A stretch of DNA of 64,000 bases from Lantana camara (Eukaryota; Streptophyta; Magnoliopsida; Lamiales; Verbenaceae), in contig CM074856.1 of NCBI GenBank assembly GCA_037501455.1, forward strand, positions 100,967,001 through 101,031,000, read 5' to 3'. The notes below the pieces were generated by a model. That model did no database searches. It worked only from the letters and a program-made list of their open reading frames with translations, and was not told where the DNA came from. Numbering within the stretch: position 1 is the first letter of the stretch; each line of letters starts with the position of its first letter. The translations under genes were made by a program, and so were the position numbers. This document shows positions 32,233 through 44,180 of this stretch, one piece after another.

Positions 32233-33835
32233 TTCCGGGAAACTCTTTAACTACCTCGGTTTCCTCTAACTTTACTTGATCCTTCGGTTGATTAAGAATA
32301 TAGGCTATAAACCCTGTAGCCCCATCACGAACCAATCTCTGAGCTTCTGAAAAAGATAATAAAGGCACCATCTTCGAACTTTGACCCGTAACCAACTCAG
32401 AACCTAAACTAACTTTCTTGGCCCGACAATCAACGGTAGCGTAGTGCGTGTACAACCAATCCATACCCAAGATAGAACCATACCGAGACATAGGCAACTC
32501 AATGAAATCCGTTGAGAAAACCCGACCCTCAATACTCACCGGCACCTCTCGAAAAACCCGGTTAGTTTCTATACTACCACCAAAAGGAGTACTAACCACG
32601 TAGCATGCATCAGAATAAGTAACACACAAGGGCAATTTAATAGAAGCATCACAAGAAATGAAGGAGTGAGTGGCTCTCGGATCAAATAAAGTGTGTATGT
32701 TGATGCCATGAATACAAATAGTACCTTCAACAACGGCAGCCGGGTTCACGTCTGCATCATGTTCCTCGCCTTCCAAGGCATAAGCACGGGCCCGAATCAT
32801 CGGCCTCTGTCCTCCAGGTGGCGGATTACGTCGATCCGGACAAGTATCCACCATATGATCGGCAGCCCCGCAAACTAGGCATAACCCTAGACGCCTTCGA
32901 CAATTATCATAATGATGTGTCGGTTGCCCACAGAAAGTACACTTAGGTTTCTCCGGTGGTGACGGCATAACCGGTGGCTGAGGAGCCTTCTGGACTGGCC
33001 CTTGTGGTTTAAACTTCTTCATAGGGCCCTTAAAATGAGGAGGAGCGGTATCATAAACCATCGGCCTCTTGCCGGCATTATAACCCGATCTTGACCCGGA
33101 ACCTGAACCCTGTCCCGTCCTAAAGGAAGACCTCCGTACAACAACCGAGTCTTCAACCTTAAGAGCTTTGGTAGTGGCCTTCTTCCAAGTGCTTGTGTTA
33201 ATATCCGGCCTCAAACCTTGTACGAATTCCATAGCCTTGTGGAAGTCATCGCTAGCAATGTTAGGGGCGTATTTGGACAACCTCTCGAACTCGGCTATAT
33301 ACTCCGATACTGATCTTCCTCCTTGTTTAAGCTCAGTAAACTCCTTAAGTCTTCTAGTGCGCGAAGATGGCGGAATAAACTTATTCTTGAATTCTCTTTC
33401 GAATACCTACCATGTAATTTGCTCCTCGGCGGCATCCAAGACAATTTTGGTACTCTCCCACCATGAATATGCTTCTCCCTGGATGAGGGTAAGAGTACAC
33501 CGGGCCTTTTCCCGAGACTCACATGGAATAAGTTCCCAAACTCGTTCAACTTCTTTAAGCCATTGCTCGGCTTGAATATCGTTCCCCTTTTGGAATCTCG
33601 GCGGATGTTGATTCTGAAATTCCCTTAAAATAACGGAAATAGGTGCTTGTTAGGGCGGTGGAGGAGCTGGCAGTGCTGGAGGCACATGATCCCTTAGCCT
33701 CTGATCCATGAGTTGCACCATTGAATTTAAGAAATCTTGGGGTTGAGCTGGAGGTGGTGGAGGAGGGGTCCGATCACGCCGGTGATGACGTCGATGTCGA
33801 GGAGAACGATCCCGGTGATGACGGTCACGAGCCAT
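32222..33835 (-). pseudogene. Element D gag and protease
   Basis: The start is the ATG at 33833-33835 (MARDRHHRDRSPRHRR), an arginine-rich opening also seen in element E, then a proline tract. The capsid-like region holds REFQNQHPPRF, WLKEVERVWEL and ARCTLTLIQGEAYSWW. Two in-frame stops interrupt it: a TAA after the proline tract (about 33650) and a TAG near 33410. Next come the knuckles CTFCGQPTHHYDNC and CLVCGAADHMVDTC, and a retropepsin with LFDPRATHSFIS. The usual DSGATHSF is changed to DPRATHSF, so the protease active site is mutated. The frame ends out of register with pol. Confidence 0.85.
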
Positions 33836-34054
33836 CCTGAAATTCGAACACTTTACATGCATGTTTGATTAACAAGTGCAATGAGTGTAATTACAACACA
33901 CAAAGTAATCCAACCACATAGTCACATAATCCAAGCACTTCAAATAGAATCAAATAAGTTCAAATAGGTTGCAAGACTCTCAAATAATCAATTAATCCTA
34001 TGCCGTACGACTTAGACTCACAAGACACGACACTAGAGCCGCGGTTTTGCAACC

Positions 34055-34068
34055 GGGCTCTGATACCA
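34055..34068 (-). other. Primer binding site of element D
   Basis: On minus, TGGTATCAGAGCCC, seven bases inside the 5' LTR end. Complementary to initiator tRNA-Met. Confidence 0.9.
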
Positions 34069-34075
34069 CTTGGAA

Positions 34076-36456
34076 TGTAGCACCCGGAACGCTAGGCGCC
34101 ACATCCCCCGCATTATAGGCTCAATCCACATATGAAACGGGCAATTCATACATGAACCGAAACTATAGCGAACGGGAGACAATAAAAAAAACACAAGGCT
34201 AGGCGAGTACCCTCAATTAAAACAAAAACAACTCAGAGCAATAAAATAGCGGAAGCAAAAGCATTCAATACATATAGATACCATATTTACATATTTACTT
34301 ATAGGTACCGACAAATCATACCATTACAATATCCATCCAATTATAATTCAAGATTTACTACAAAATAACAAGTATCAACCCAAGTACAATGTATGAAGGT
34401 GCAGTGCTAGACCCGAATAAAAGACACGAGACCCTAATTCCCGCCTAGCACGAACCTGCAAAACTGAAAAGTTGAGGTGTCAGTCCAACGGACTGAGCGA
34501 GGGGTATAAATAAATATATGCGCACATACATGCAAGTTATAATCTCGGGTAATAATTTTTGGAAATCAAACACAATTATTAGAGTAGAAGGTACTATCGC
34601 CCGAGGTTACAACTAATTCCATTTACCAATTAATCCAGTTCAATACAATCAATAGGTGGCCCGGCGAGTGAGGGCAATTCTCCAACCTTGCTCCGACCGT
34701 GTACAATCAATCAATTTGTTAGGTGATTAGGTGATCAAGTAATTATTTACTGTGCACAATTAGCAGTTTCAGTCCATCCTTCTTCCTCCGGGTGATGGTG
34801 GGATTGCAAGGCCCCACCATCCAATCAGTCTGGGCAGAGGGTACATGAATCCCTAAGCCCGGAACTCCTTCCTCCCCTAATCTCCTGGGGGTTCAGGGGT
34901 CATCCCAAAAGGTGAGGATAGCACTCGAGTTACCCGTCAGCCCATGCTTTCCCGGTTGGCTCGAGCCACTATCCTCGGGCCCACAGTGCAATTCAATGTC
35001 TCGCCAAAATAATCAATCCATCAATCAGTCAATCAATCAATCAATCAGTTTTGCTAAATCATTTGAAAGTCATAAAGTTCGCAAACTATATATATATATA
35101 TATACATTTTGGCCGAAACAGTCACATAGGGGTTGTAAGGGTTCTATTTATCTAGAATTTAAACCTCACCTGACCAAACCAACCAAAAGAAGCAAGAGAG
35201 CACCCTACTGAGCGGGCTCCTCGAAACCGGGACCGTGATCTGTGCAACAAGGACAAGTGTGAAGTAAGACTCGACTCGAATGAACCAATTATGACGAACG
35301 GCAAAGTCATGCACCAAAATGTTATGCAATAACGATTTATTGAATGTCAAATACGAGCATGATTGTCAATAAACCAAGCATATAACACATACACGTACAT
35401 CCATGCATGCAAACCAAAATGCATGAAAACAAGGGGTGACACGCCCGTGCCACCAAAACACACTAAGCTGTGACACCCCCGTGTCACGGTACAGCGGACC
35501 AAAAGTGGGAAAAGGAAGGTGACACGCCCGTGTCACCACAACAAGGCAAGTCGTGACACCCCCATGTCACGGTACAGAAAAACCAAGCCAGCCAACACGC
35601 ACCCCCGTGTCACGCAAAGCAAAGCAAAGGTGACACGCCCGTGTCACCTGTGCGTGACAGAAAAACAGGGGAGAAAACAGGGGTTTCCATGCAAAACCAA
35701 CCCAAACACCAAATTCAATCCAATAAAAATGCTCAAACACAACATATACATAATATACTTCAACTATAGAACAATCAAACCAATAAACATGCATCAAATC
35801 ATGGATACACATGAAAGCATCAAGCTAACATCAAACCCTACTCATATAATCCATCAAGAGATTCAATCCATTCTCATGTTATACCTTGAAATGAAAGAAG
35901 AATGAGATGAGGATGAAGAGATGAAGATGTTGATGCTTCTAGCTTCAAAGTTCCTCAAAATAGCTTGGATTATGAGATGAAATCTTCTCCTTCTCTTGAG
36001 GTGTATATACCGATCCTTAGTGTGTGTGTATGTGAGGTTCTTGTGTGTATGTAATGTATGAGAGTGTTGGAAGAGATGCATATACTAGATATATTATATC
36101 ACCCACTATCATAACATATGTCCCCAATTTGCAAACAAGTCCCTAGGTTATTTAAATGAATGCAATCAAGTAATATCCCTACCTAAAAGATCCATTAGCT
36201 CCAACCAAGTTATGCAATTAAGTCCATAATTTCATGAAATAATCAATTAAGGTCACATAATACAATTAAGCACACTATCACTTAATTCATGAATTTCACA
36301 TTAAAATCAATTCATATAAATACCTAGGAATGTATAAGGCACACAATAATATAATGAAATCATAATAAGCAAGTAAATATATAAACTTAAACTCCCAACA
36401 CCCGAAGACCCGCACGTGGCGTGCTTACCTGAACTTCCGGAATTTGGGGCGTTACA
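34076..36456 (-). repeat. 5' LTR of element D (2.38 kb)
   Basis: Same ends as the 3' LTR. It lacks a 111-bp segment between two AATCA repeats and has a few substitutions, one destroying a palindrome arm (GTGTCAC to ATGTCAC near 35564). Palindromes at about 35434-35653; four-hairpin block at about 34790-34985. Confidence 0.92.
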
Positions 36457-36731
36457 TGAATAACATCACTAGCCCGTTCAACTCCACGACACCCCAACAA
36501 TCTACGGAAGTTGTAAAATACCATCCGCAATTTTTTCACCGCTTCTATGACATCTCGTGGCCAGTATCGTTGTTGGAATTGCGCTGACATATCAAACAAT
36601 AGTAGAAACAGGGCTGTTTCCATGTCGTTTAGCCGATCGATTTGGTGGTTTGTGGCATGTAGTCGAAGACGTTCAACCATGAACACTTTGGCCTTGCCAC
36701 GAGTGGGTGTTGGATTACCAGGGTGATCCAT
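36457..36731 (-). pseudogene. First exon of the gene split by element D (family uncertain)
   Basis: An open frame from ATG at 36729-36731 (MDHPGNPTPTRGKAKVF) continues through HQIDRLNDMETALFLLLF and RDVIEAVKKLRMVFYNFRR to the insertion point of D. It is leucine- and arginine-rich with no domain I can name. Because the SANT-like exon lies directly beyond D and an intron, the two probably form one gene, but the frame does not pass cleanly to the donor. It could also be an unrelated exon of the same transposon relic. Confidence 0.35.
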
Positions 36732-37244
36732 GACTTTGTTGTTCAAGGATTCGAGATCTGGGAGAAAAAGAGGACTTTTTAGATGAAATGAAATGGGGAC
36801 TTTTTGGATGAAATGGAATGGGGCAGAAAATGTGCAAAAAGCACTGCATCTAGGGCAAGATATTAATAAAGGTGAATGGGCTGGGAAACCTAGCGTCGCA
36901 CCCTTTTGTCGACACCTCTAAAATTTTGGGCGGTCAAACTACGGAAAACTCTACAAGCAGCTTTCTATTTAATTGACGTGCCCCATCGGGAATGCATGAT
37001 AATTTATTAAGTTTGTAGTGTAAATATTCATTTTATTAGTTATTCAAAGGTTCGTTTGTCTAGTTAAAGATAAAAAAATCGAGAAATTAAAAAATAACGT
37101 TCAGAACGTCGATTTGTAGGTATAACAATCTAGCCGGAATAAAAATCGTCGGTGCTAAATTCTCTAATTTTTCGCCGGAAAAGGGTCGCGGGAAAAGAGT
37201 CAGGGGCGATGAGTTTACTATCAAGAAATAAACATCTGATGTCG
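36732..37244. other. Flank of the split gene; no gene seen
   Basis: The first part holds a duplicated GGGGACTTTTTGGATGAAATGG-like motif (36770-36820), probably 5' UTR or promoter of the minus-strand gene. Near 37140-37215 are several CGCCGG/CCGGAAAA motifs. LTR F interrupts the sequence at 37245. Nothing else recognisable. Confidence 0.4.
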
Positions 37245-38185
37245 TGTAACGCCCCAGCTTTCGGCCTTTCAGGTATGAACGACACGTGTGGGTTTGAGAG
37301 TTGTAATTTAATTATTAATTGATCATTTAATTCATTTTCCTTGTCATGACATAATTTTTATAAAATTATATTCTAAGTATTTTTATTGAAATTCATATCA
37401 TATCATATTATCGCATATATTGAACGTGATTGCAATGTGAATTAATTTCCCGAACTTGACTTAATTTCGTTGTGACCTTATTTGATCATTTCATGAACAT
37501 TGGGGACTTAATTGCATTGGACCTAATTGATCATTCATCATGGAAGTGAACCTAATTGCATGACTTAAATAATGGAAGGACTAAATAGCAAATTGGCCAT
37601 TTTTCCCCTCTCTTGAGCAGCATATCACGTACCATTACATTTCCATTTCATACAAACATTCATACACAATTGCTCCTTTCTTCCCTTTCAACCAAGACAA
37701 ACCCTTGTGAAGGAGTAGGGAGATTTCATCCATTCAAGCTAGTTTTTGTGGGTTTTGGGATCATAGAAGCATTATCAACACCATATCTTCATCTTGTCTC
37801 TCATTTCTTGCATTTGAGGTATTTTTGGGACTTTGGTGATTTTCTTGAATAAATGGCATAGATAGGGCTTTGCTATGTGTTGATTAAATTGTGTATTGGT
37901 TGTTGGAAATATGTATGTGAACTTTGAGCTCAAGATGGATGCATTTATCTTGTGAATTTTGGACTTGGAGCATGATTGATGATATGGGTTTGGATTGATG
38001 ATTTCTTGATGATCTAACATGGAAATGAGTGTTTAAATGAATTGTTATTGATCCCTAAGTATGCTAGCATATGTGTTGCATCAAATTTATGCATTTCATC
38101 TTGGGTTAATCCTCTTGGATGTTTGGTTGTTGTTGCTTCGTTGCTGCTCTGTTTCTGTTCTTCATTTCTGCTGCTCTCGTATTTT

Positions 38186-38412
38186 GGGAACGGCCCTTCC
38201 CAGCCCCAGTTTAAAACTGGAACGGCCCTTCCCATGATTCTGAGTCAACAAGGCCAGCGAGACTGGGAACGACCGTTCCCATTTTGGCCTGTGTGTCGGA
38301 AGGGCCGTTCCCAGCTAAAATGTTTTTCCCTTTTTAAAAACGCTGGCGCGTTTTGAAGGGCCACGGGAACGGCCCTTCCCATTTACAAAGGGAAGCCGGA
38401 ACGGCCGTTCCC
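38186..38412 (+). repeat. Palindrome cluster of LTR F
   Basis: GGGAACGGCCCTTCCC at 38186-38201, GGAACGGCCCTTCC at 38219-38232, TGGGAACGACCGTTCCCA at 38264-38281 (perfect 8-bp arms around AC), a GGAAGGGCCGTTCC form near 38298-38311, GGGAACGGCCCTTCCC at 38365-38380, and perfect GGAACGGCCGTTCC at 38398-38411. The same arms reappear in LTR G at the window's right end. Confidence 0.88.
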
Positions 38413-38874
38413 GCATGCCTGACAGAACAAAACATTCTGCATAAAAGTGCATTTTTAGCCCCTCGTTCCGACAGCTTCTTTAACCCCAAATTGCTATTAT
38501 ATGACTGATTATGTACTGAAACGCGATATTTTCATGGTACATTACATCATACTCGTCATCTCGTTGCATTTTCGCCGTTCGTCCTATTTGGTACATTTTG
38601 AGTCGTGTCTCTCGGACATTTGTCTTTCTTGCACAGACCAGCTTCCTGGTGACGAGGAGCAGGCCCCGTGAGCTGCTTCCTTGGTTGTTTTTGGGTCGTT
38701 CAGGCGAGGTTTAATTTTAGATACATAGGACCCGTATAACCCTATGTGAAGTTTTAAGCCAAAACCTATCTATATATCTATAGTTTGCAAATGTTATTGG
38801 TTTTCAAAGGATTTATCGAACTATTGATTGATTGATCGATTGTTTTGGCGAGTATTGTATTGCACTGTGGGCCC

Positions 38875-39059
38875 GAGGGTAGTGGCTCGAGCCAACCGGG
38901 AAAGCATGGGCTGACGGGTAACTCGAGAGCTATCCTCACCAAATTGGGATGACCCCTGAACCCCCTAGGAGATTAGGGGAGGAAGGAGTTCCGGGCTTAG
39001 GGATTCATGTACCCTCTGCCCAGACTGATTGGATGGTGGGGCCTTGCAATCCCACCATC
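38875..39059 (+). ncRNA. Four-hairpin U5 block of LTR F
   Basis: H1: GAGGGTAG (38875-38882) with CTATCCTC (38930-38937), one G-U pair, plus CTCGAG with CTCGAG. H2: CCCCTA 38962-38967 with TAGGGG 38974-38979. H3: AGGG 38999-39002 with CCCT 39012-39015 around ATTCATGTA. H4: GATGGTGGG 39032-39040 with CCCACCATC 39051-39059, a perfect 9-bp stem. Loops are those of A and E. Confidence 0.65.
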
Positions 39060-39804
39060 ACCCGGAGGAAGAAGGCGTTATTGAACTTGCTAATTGTGCA
39101 CAGTAATAAATTACTTGATCACCTAATCACCTAATAATTGATTGACTGATTGATTGTACACAGTCGGCGTAAGGTTGGAGAATTGCCCCATTCGTCGGGC
39201 CACAAATTGATTATATTGAATTGATTTAACTGACAAATTGAATTAGTTGTAACCTCGGGCGATAGAATCTCTTATTTTACTAAATTGTATTGTTTTTCCA
39301 AAAATTATTACCTGAGATTATAACTTGCATTTATGTGCGCTTATAATTATTTATACCCCTCGCTCAGTCTGTGTTGGACTGACACCTCAAATTTTCAGTT
39401 GTTTTGCAGGGCGTGCTAGGCGGGAATTAGAGTCTAGATTGTCTTTAATTTGGGTCTAGCACACTTCATTCTCACATTTTGTTCATGTACAGATACTCTA
39501 TATATTTTGTAGCATGCCTTGTTATTTATTTTGGAGATGATATTGTATTAATAGTGTAATTGTTGGTACCTATTAGTAAATAAATAAATATGGTACCTAT
39601 AAGTATTGAATGAAATATTGCTTCCGCTTTTTTTTTTACTCTGGTTTGATTGTATGGTTTGGGGTTAGTCCCGCCTAGCCTTGTGTAGTTTTTTTTATTG
39701 TCTCCCGTTCGCCATAGCTTTGGTTCATATATGGATTGACCATTTCATATGTGGATTGAGGCTATGGTGCGGGGGATGTGGTGCCTAGCGTTCCGGGTGC
39801 TACA

Positions 39805-40109
39805 TGCCGTGAAGAAGACAATGGATATTTGTGTCCTTCTTCATTTTAATTAGGGCATTATGGTACTTTTATAAGATTTTTTTTTTCCGGGGGGGGTTTA
39901 CAAAAAATAGAAAGGATAATAGGTATCTAATATAGCTATTTTCTAACTTGGGAGGTTCAGGATAAATGTTTTGCTTTATTAGGGATTGTTCATTAATTCT
40001 CCGTTTTTTTTTTTCCCCCCCGGATGGAATTAATGTCGTTTTCCCATACATTACCTTCTCTCACCTCTCTCTCTCTCACTAAACACCCCACAAGTTATCT
40101 TCTATCACC

Positions 40110-40155
<46 letters not shown>

Positions 40156-40208
40156 TCACTAGGAGGTTAATTCCATCCAAAAAGAAGTTTGTTCTCATAA
40201 TCAGACTT
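39805..40208. repeat. Low-complexity gap with (CT)n microsatellite and inverted repeat
   Basis: No gene. (CT)n runs 40113-40151. GGATGGAATTAA (40022-40033) and TTAATTCCATCC (40166-40177) are a perfect 12-bp inverted repeat around the CT tract. Two homopolymer junctions, T-run then CCGGGGGGGG (about 39880-39897) and T-run then CCCCCCCGG (about 40004-40022), flank 100 bp. A small decayed MITE is possible but not shown. Confidence 0.55.
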
Positions 40209-43114
40209 TGTAACGCCCCGACCTTTTTGACCGTACAGGTATGACGTATGTGTTTACTATTTACGCGATTTAATTGTTTAAGTGCATTAACTTTCATTTA
40301 TTTATTTCATTCTTGTCATACTTGAATTTATTTCTTGTTTCATTTGAATTTTATTTAGATTTCGAACATATTTGCTTATGCGCGTATGACTATGCCTCAT
40401 TTGATTCCGATTCGATTTATGTTTTTCGTGATAACTTGGTATGAGTGAATTATGTGTATTATGACCTTGCCTATGTGTTCGTTGCATGATTTTGTTCTCG
40501 GTTGCATGAGTTTGAATTTATTTGGATTCTTGGAACCAAAACGGGGGCTAACGAGCAATTAGCGCACCCTTGGTTCCGTATGTGATATCTCGAGCTGGGG
40601 AACTCAGAATCGAGTTCCGTCACCCCCATTAAATCTGTATCGACGATTCAGAGATAATGGGATAAGCCTCATGCCTTTCTAAGATCATTTAGACCTTCAA
40701 ATCTTGACCAAAACGAGCACCTCGTGCCTGAAACGACAAACTATTGACTTTTCTTCAAGCTACAGCCCTAAAAGATGACCCTAGACCCTAAACCCATGAC
40801 CTACTCCCACTTTCATCACTCTCTCTTCCTGCCCACTTGCCCTAACCGAACCATCCCTCACTCACAACCCCCTCATTCAGCAACAAAGTGCAAGAAAGGA
40901 GAAGGAAGAAGTAGGAGCAAACCCCATAGCAAACCCTTGGAGAAATTGAGCTCATCTCCCCATCTTTCCTCACTTATTTTTTAAGGCAAGCTTATTTTTG
41001 AGTAGTATAGCTCTTGGTAATCCCTTTATGTCGAGTTTTGCATAGTTTCATCCATTCATGTAGTAGATTGGGAGATGATGATGAATAGTGTGTTTCTTGC
41101 CCCTTTGGATGATCATTTGAATCCTTTGAATTTCCTTTGAATTTCATGAGTATTATGTGTTCCTAAGGCATGTAATTAGTTGGTTATGAACTTGTTTTTC
41201 ATGATTGTTGGAGATTCTTGGATTTGCCATTGTTGGAGCTTGAAGATATGAATTTGAGGATGATCTCTTGATGCTTTGTGTTGGAGTTTTGATGCCTAAT
41301 GTGTTATAGCTTGAATACTTGAGTTCATGACTTGATTTAGGGTGCTTTTAGGTTGAGTTTTGGGTTGGTTATGTGAATTTTTGGCTTTCATTTCGTTCAT
41401 GCCCTGTTTTCATGCATTTTTGGTCGCAGGAACTATATCCACGGTCGTGGGTTTTTCTTCACACCAAATCCACGCCCGTGGATATGGAGGTAGAAACTGG
41501 GGTGTTTTCTGGACTCTCTTTGTAAAAATCCACGGTCATTGGTCTGAGGTATGGTCATACCTTGGACTAGTACTTGTTTTATTGCTTGTTTTGTTCGATT
41601 TCCTCCCCGTTCTTGACCCTAGTGTGATATGTACTTGTTTATATGTACAATGTGCTATGCTATGACTTTTCATTGCTTGATTTTAACATGTTTCATGATT
41701 GAATAATGTGTTAAGAGTGTCGTGTGTGTTGCATTATGTTTTTGAATTCGTTTGACGAGGAATGTGCTTTATGTGATCCAAGAACTCTCTTGCTTGCAGG
41801 TGTTATCTTCATGCCTTGAATGAATTATGTGAATATGTGACTTCTTGACACCATCTTACCTTTATACATCGCATATTATATGCATAACATAGCCGAGCAT
41901 CGTATTCGGGTTTGGTTGGAGACGAGGGCGACCTTTGAGGCTCTGGTTTTTCTTCTTTTGCCGCTTCAAGGTGGGTTTCTCTTCTACTAGTTAAAATGAC
42001 CCTATATACCACTAATGTGCAAAGTTTACGCCAAAATGTATAATATATGTATTTAGAGTCTTTTATCGAGTAAATGATTTTAAACGTAAGCCTTTTCCAT
42101 GTGAATCCTACCCTATGTTTTGGCGAGAGCATGATAATGATGCATGGGCCCGGGACCAAGCACATGTGGCTATCCGGGGAGGCAAAGGCCGACGGTGATC
42201 CCATGTGCTAGTCCCAACCATTTAACAGAGACCGGACCTCGCTAGGAGATTAGCGTGGAATGGTAGCTGAGCGCCCTTGGGGGATTCATGTACCCCCCTG
42301 GGTCAATATATGAGGTAGTCGAGCCTTGCAAACCCGTCCACCACTCGGAGAAAAAAGGTGTATATTTATGATTATGATCATGAATGTATGTGTACAAAAG
42401 ATATGTATGATAACTAATGAATTATGATATGTTTACACGAGGTGATGGTTGGAGATTATGCACGCCCACTCGTCGGGCCTTGAAAGCTTCTTAATTATTT
42501 GGACGAATAGGATAGTCGTAATCCCGTTGATATCTTCTTTGTTTTGCCCACTTGGGAAAAGTCCTTATCAAACTTCACATGGGATTAAGGCTTGCATGAA
42601 TGTGTTTAAATTTAGCGATATTTTATATTCTAAGCCATTTTTATACCCACCAGTCTCTTTTTGACTGAACCCGATTTTTTTTCAGTTGTTTTGTGCAGGT
42701 TTGGGAGTGCTAGGCGGGAATACGAGTCGTCTAGGTCTTGCATTGGTGTCTAGCATTTCCTTTACAATCATATATACTTGTTCTTATTACTTTTGTATTA
42801 TGATTATGTATGGAGCGTATTTTGTTACGTTGGGCCATGATGGCATTTGTTACTCCACCTATGTAAATACTTGATCATTTTGGAGCTTGGATGCTCAATG
42901 TGAATATTTATGCTTTATTGCTTCCGCTTTTGTTATTGTCACTCTGATTTAATTATGTTTTAGTTATGCTTGGTTTAAGGGTTAGCTCCCGCCTAGCTTA
43001 GCGTGTGTGTTGTGTCCCCGTTCGCCGTGATTTGGCACGTGTATGGATTTTCCATTTCATATACGGGTCAGGTCTCGGTGCGGGGGATGTGGTGCCTTAC
43101 GCTCGGGCCCTACA
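40209..43114 (+). repeat. 5' LTR of element E (2.91 kb)
   Basis: Starts TGTAACGCCCCGACC, ends GGGCCCTACA. Palindromes at 41439-41450 (CCACG-GT-CGTGG) and 41468-41483 (ATCCACG-CC-CGTGGAT). Relative to the 3' LTR it lacks a 22-bp palindrome near 41514 and about 40 bp near 41900. The four-hairpin block is at 42152-42330. Confidence 0.92.
42152..42330 (+). ncRNA. Four-hairpin U5 block of LTR E
   Basis: H1: GGGAC (42152-42156) with GTCCC (42211-42215), and AGCACATG (42159-42166) with CATGTGCT (42202-42209), around a loop containing CCGGGGAGGCAAAGGCCGAC. H2: CCTCGCTA 42237-42244 with TAGCGTGG 42251-42258 (one mismatch). H3: GGGGG 42279-42283 with CCCCC 42293-42297 around ATTCATGTA. H4 is weak here, though CCTTGCAA is kept. 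A second copy is at about 51780-51970. Confidence 0.65.
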
Positions 43115-43122
43115 TCCTTATG

Positions 43123-43135
43123 TGGTATCAGAGCC
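43123..43135 (+). other. Primer binding site of element E
   Basis: TGGTATCAGAGCC, eight bases after the 5' LTR end, complementary to initiator tRNA-Met. Confidence 0.9.
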
Positions 43136-43328
43136 TACGGTTGCAAAACCCGGGCTTCGTGTCATGTTGAGTCAGTTTAAGTCGTTCGGCTCTAGGAACA
43201 ACTTGTCAACGTGATTGTATATGCATTTCCTATGTGCTTATGTGTTCCAACTTTTGGTTTTGATTGAATTAAGTGCACTCTCATGCATGAACTAACAATG
43301 GCATGCATCTCAGTGTATTATTGACTGA

Positions 43329-44180
43329 ATGCCTCCAAGGAGAGATAGAAATAGATCACCAGATCGACGTCGTCGTTGACAGGATCGTTCTCCTACACCT
43401 GAACAACAACCTCAACAACCACCTCCAATGAACATGGAGAATTTCATGGAAGCGGTTTATAACTTTATCAAGCAACGAAAGGCTCAGGCTCCTCCACCAC
43501 AACAAGCTGAGCAACAAGTCCCTCCACCGAATAATAATAGGGATTCTCATGGAGTGTTTCTAAGCTACAATCCCCCTCGGTTCTTGACATGTATTAATGA
43601 TGCAGTCTCGGAGGGTTGGTTAACAAGATTAGAAAGAATATATGGGGTTCGATAGTTTACTACCCAGGAGAAGGCTCAGTTCGCCATATTCCAACTGGAT
43701 GGCGAAGCGTATGACTTGTGGGAAAGGACAAAGGAAAAATTAGAGGTTGATGAGGAGGAAGTCACTTGGGAAGTTTTTAAAAGAGAATTTCGGGAGTGTT
43801 TTGTGCCCGAAGGGGTAAGGGAAAGAAAGGAGCAGGAATTTATGGAATTAAGGCAGGGCAACCGCACGGTGGCTCAATACATTGCCATTTTCAATAGGCT
43901 TGGAAAGTACGCTCTCCATATTACTCGGGATGAGAAGAGAAAGTCTAAGAAATTTATAGCGGGACTACGATAAGATTTAAGACATGGTCAAGTAGGACAT
44001 AACTACTTGTCCTTTGCAGACATGCTACAGAGAGCATTGGGGCAAGAGGAGGAATTTAAAAAGAAAGATTCAGTTTTTAGGGGGGACAAGGTTCCGGGTT
44101 AAGTTCAGGGAAAAGACCTATGATTCAAACAGCTCCACCTAAGGGTCCTTTAAGCCCCGCAAGCCCCAAAAACTTTACCA
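43329..44180 (+). pseudogene. Element E gag, broken
   Basis: Starts at ATG 43329 (MPPRRDRNRSPDRRRR). Capsid-like region: NPPRFLTCINDAVSEGWL, FAIFQLDGEAYDLWE, VFKREFRECFVPEGVRERK, EFMELRQGNRTVAQYIAIF and KKFIAGLR. In-frame stops: TGA 43377-43379, TAG 43653-43655, TAA 43971-43973. A compensating pair of frameshifts lies between about 44095 and 44170. The nucleocapsid knuckles follow in the next segment. Confidence 0.85.

Larger units (their letters stand above)
26826..36456 (-). mobile_element. Element D: nearly complete Tekay-type chromovirus
   Basis: A 9.6-kb Ty3/gypsy element on minus: 5' LTR 34076-36456, PBS 34055-34068, gag-protease 32222-33835, pol 29362-32232 with chromodomain, PPT 29327-29341, 3' LTR 26826-29326. 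A perfect TSD TGAAT flanks it (26821-26825, 36457-36461). Its LTRs are very similar apart from one 111-bp deletion and small indels, so it is among the younger insertions. It carries two stops in gag, one frameshift at the gag-pol join and one stop in integrase. Confidence 0.93.
37245..39804 (+). repeat. Solo LTR F (2.56 kb)
   Basis: Starts TGTAACGCCCCAGC, ends CCGGGTGCTACA; flanks TGTCG (37240-37244) and TGCCG (39805-39809) are a TSD with one change. It is a close relative of LTR D in its U5 half but has a different U3 and different palindrome arms. No internal domain, so a recombinational solo LTR. Contains a palindrome cluster (38186-38412) and a four-hairpin block (38875-39059). Confidence 0.9.

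Noticed and set aside
39880..40022. Homopolymer T/G and T/C junctions as ends of a mobile element
   Set aside because: The runs are complementary but no TSD or coherent inner sequence was found; assembly or sequencing artefacts are likely at such homopolymers.
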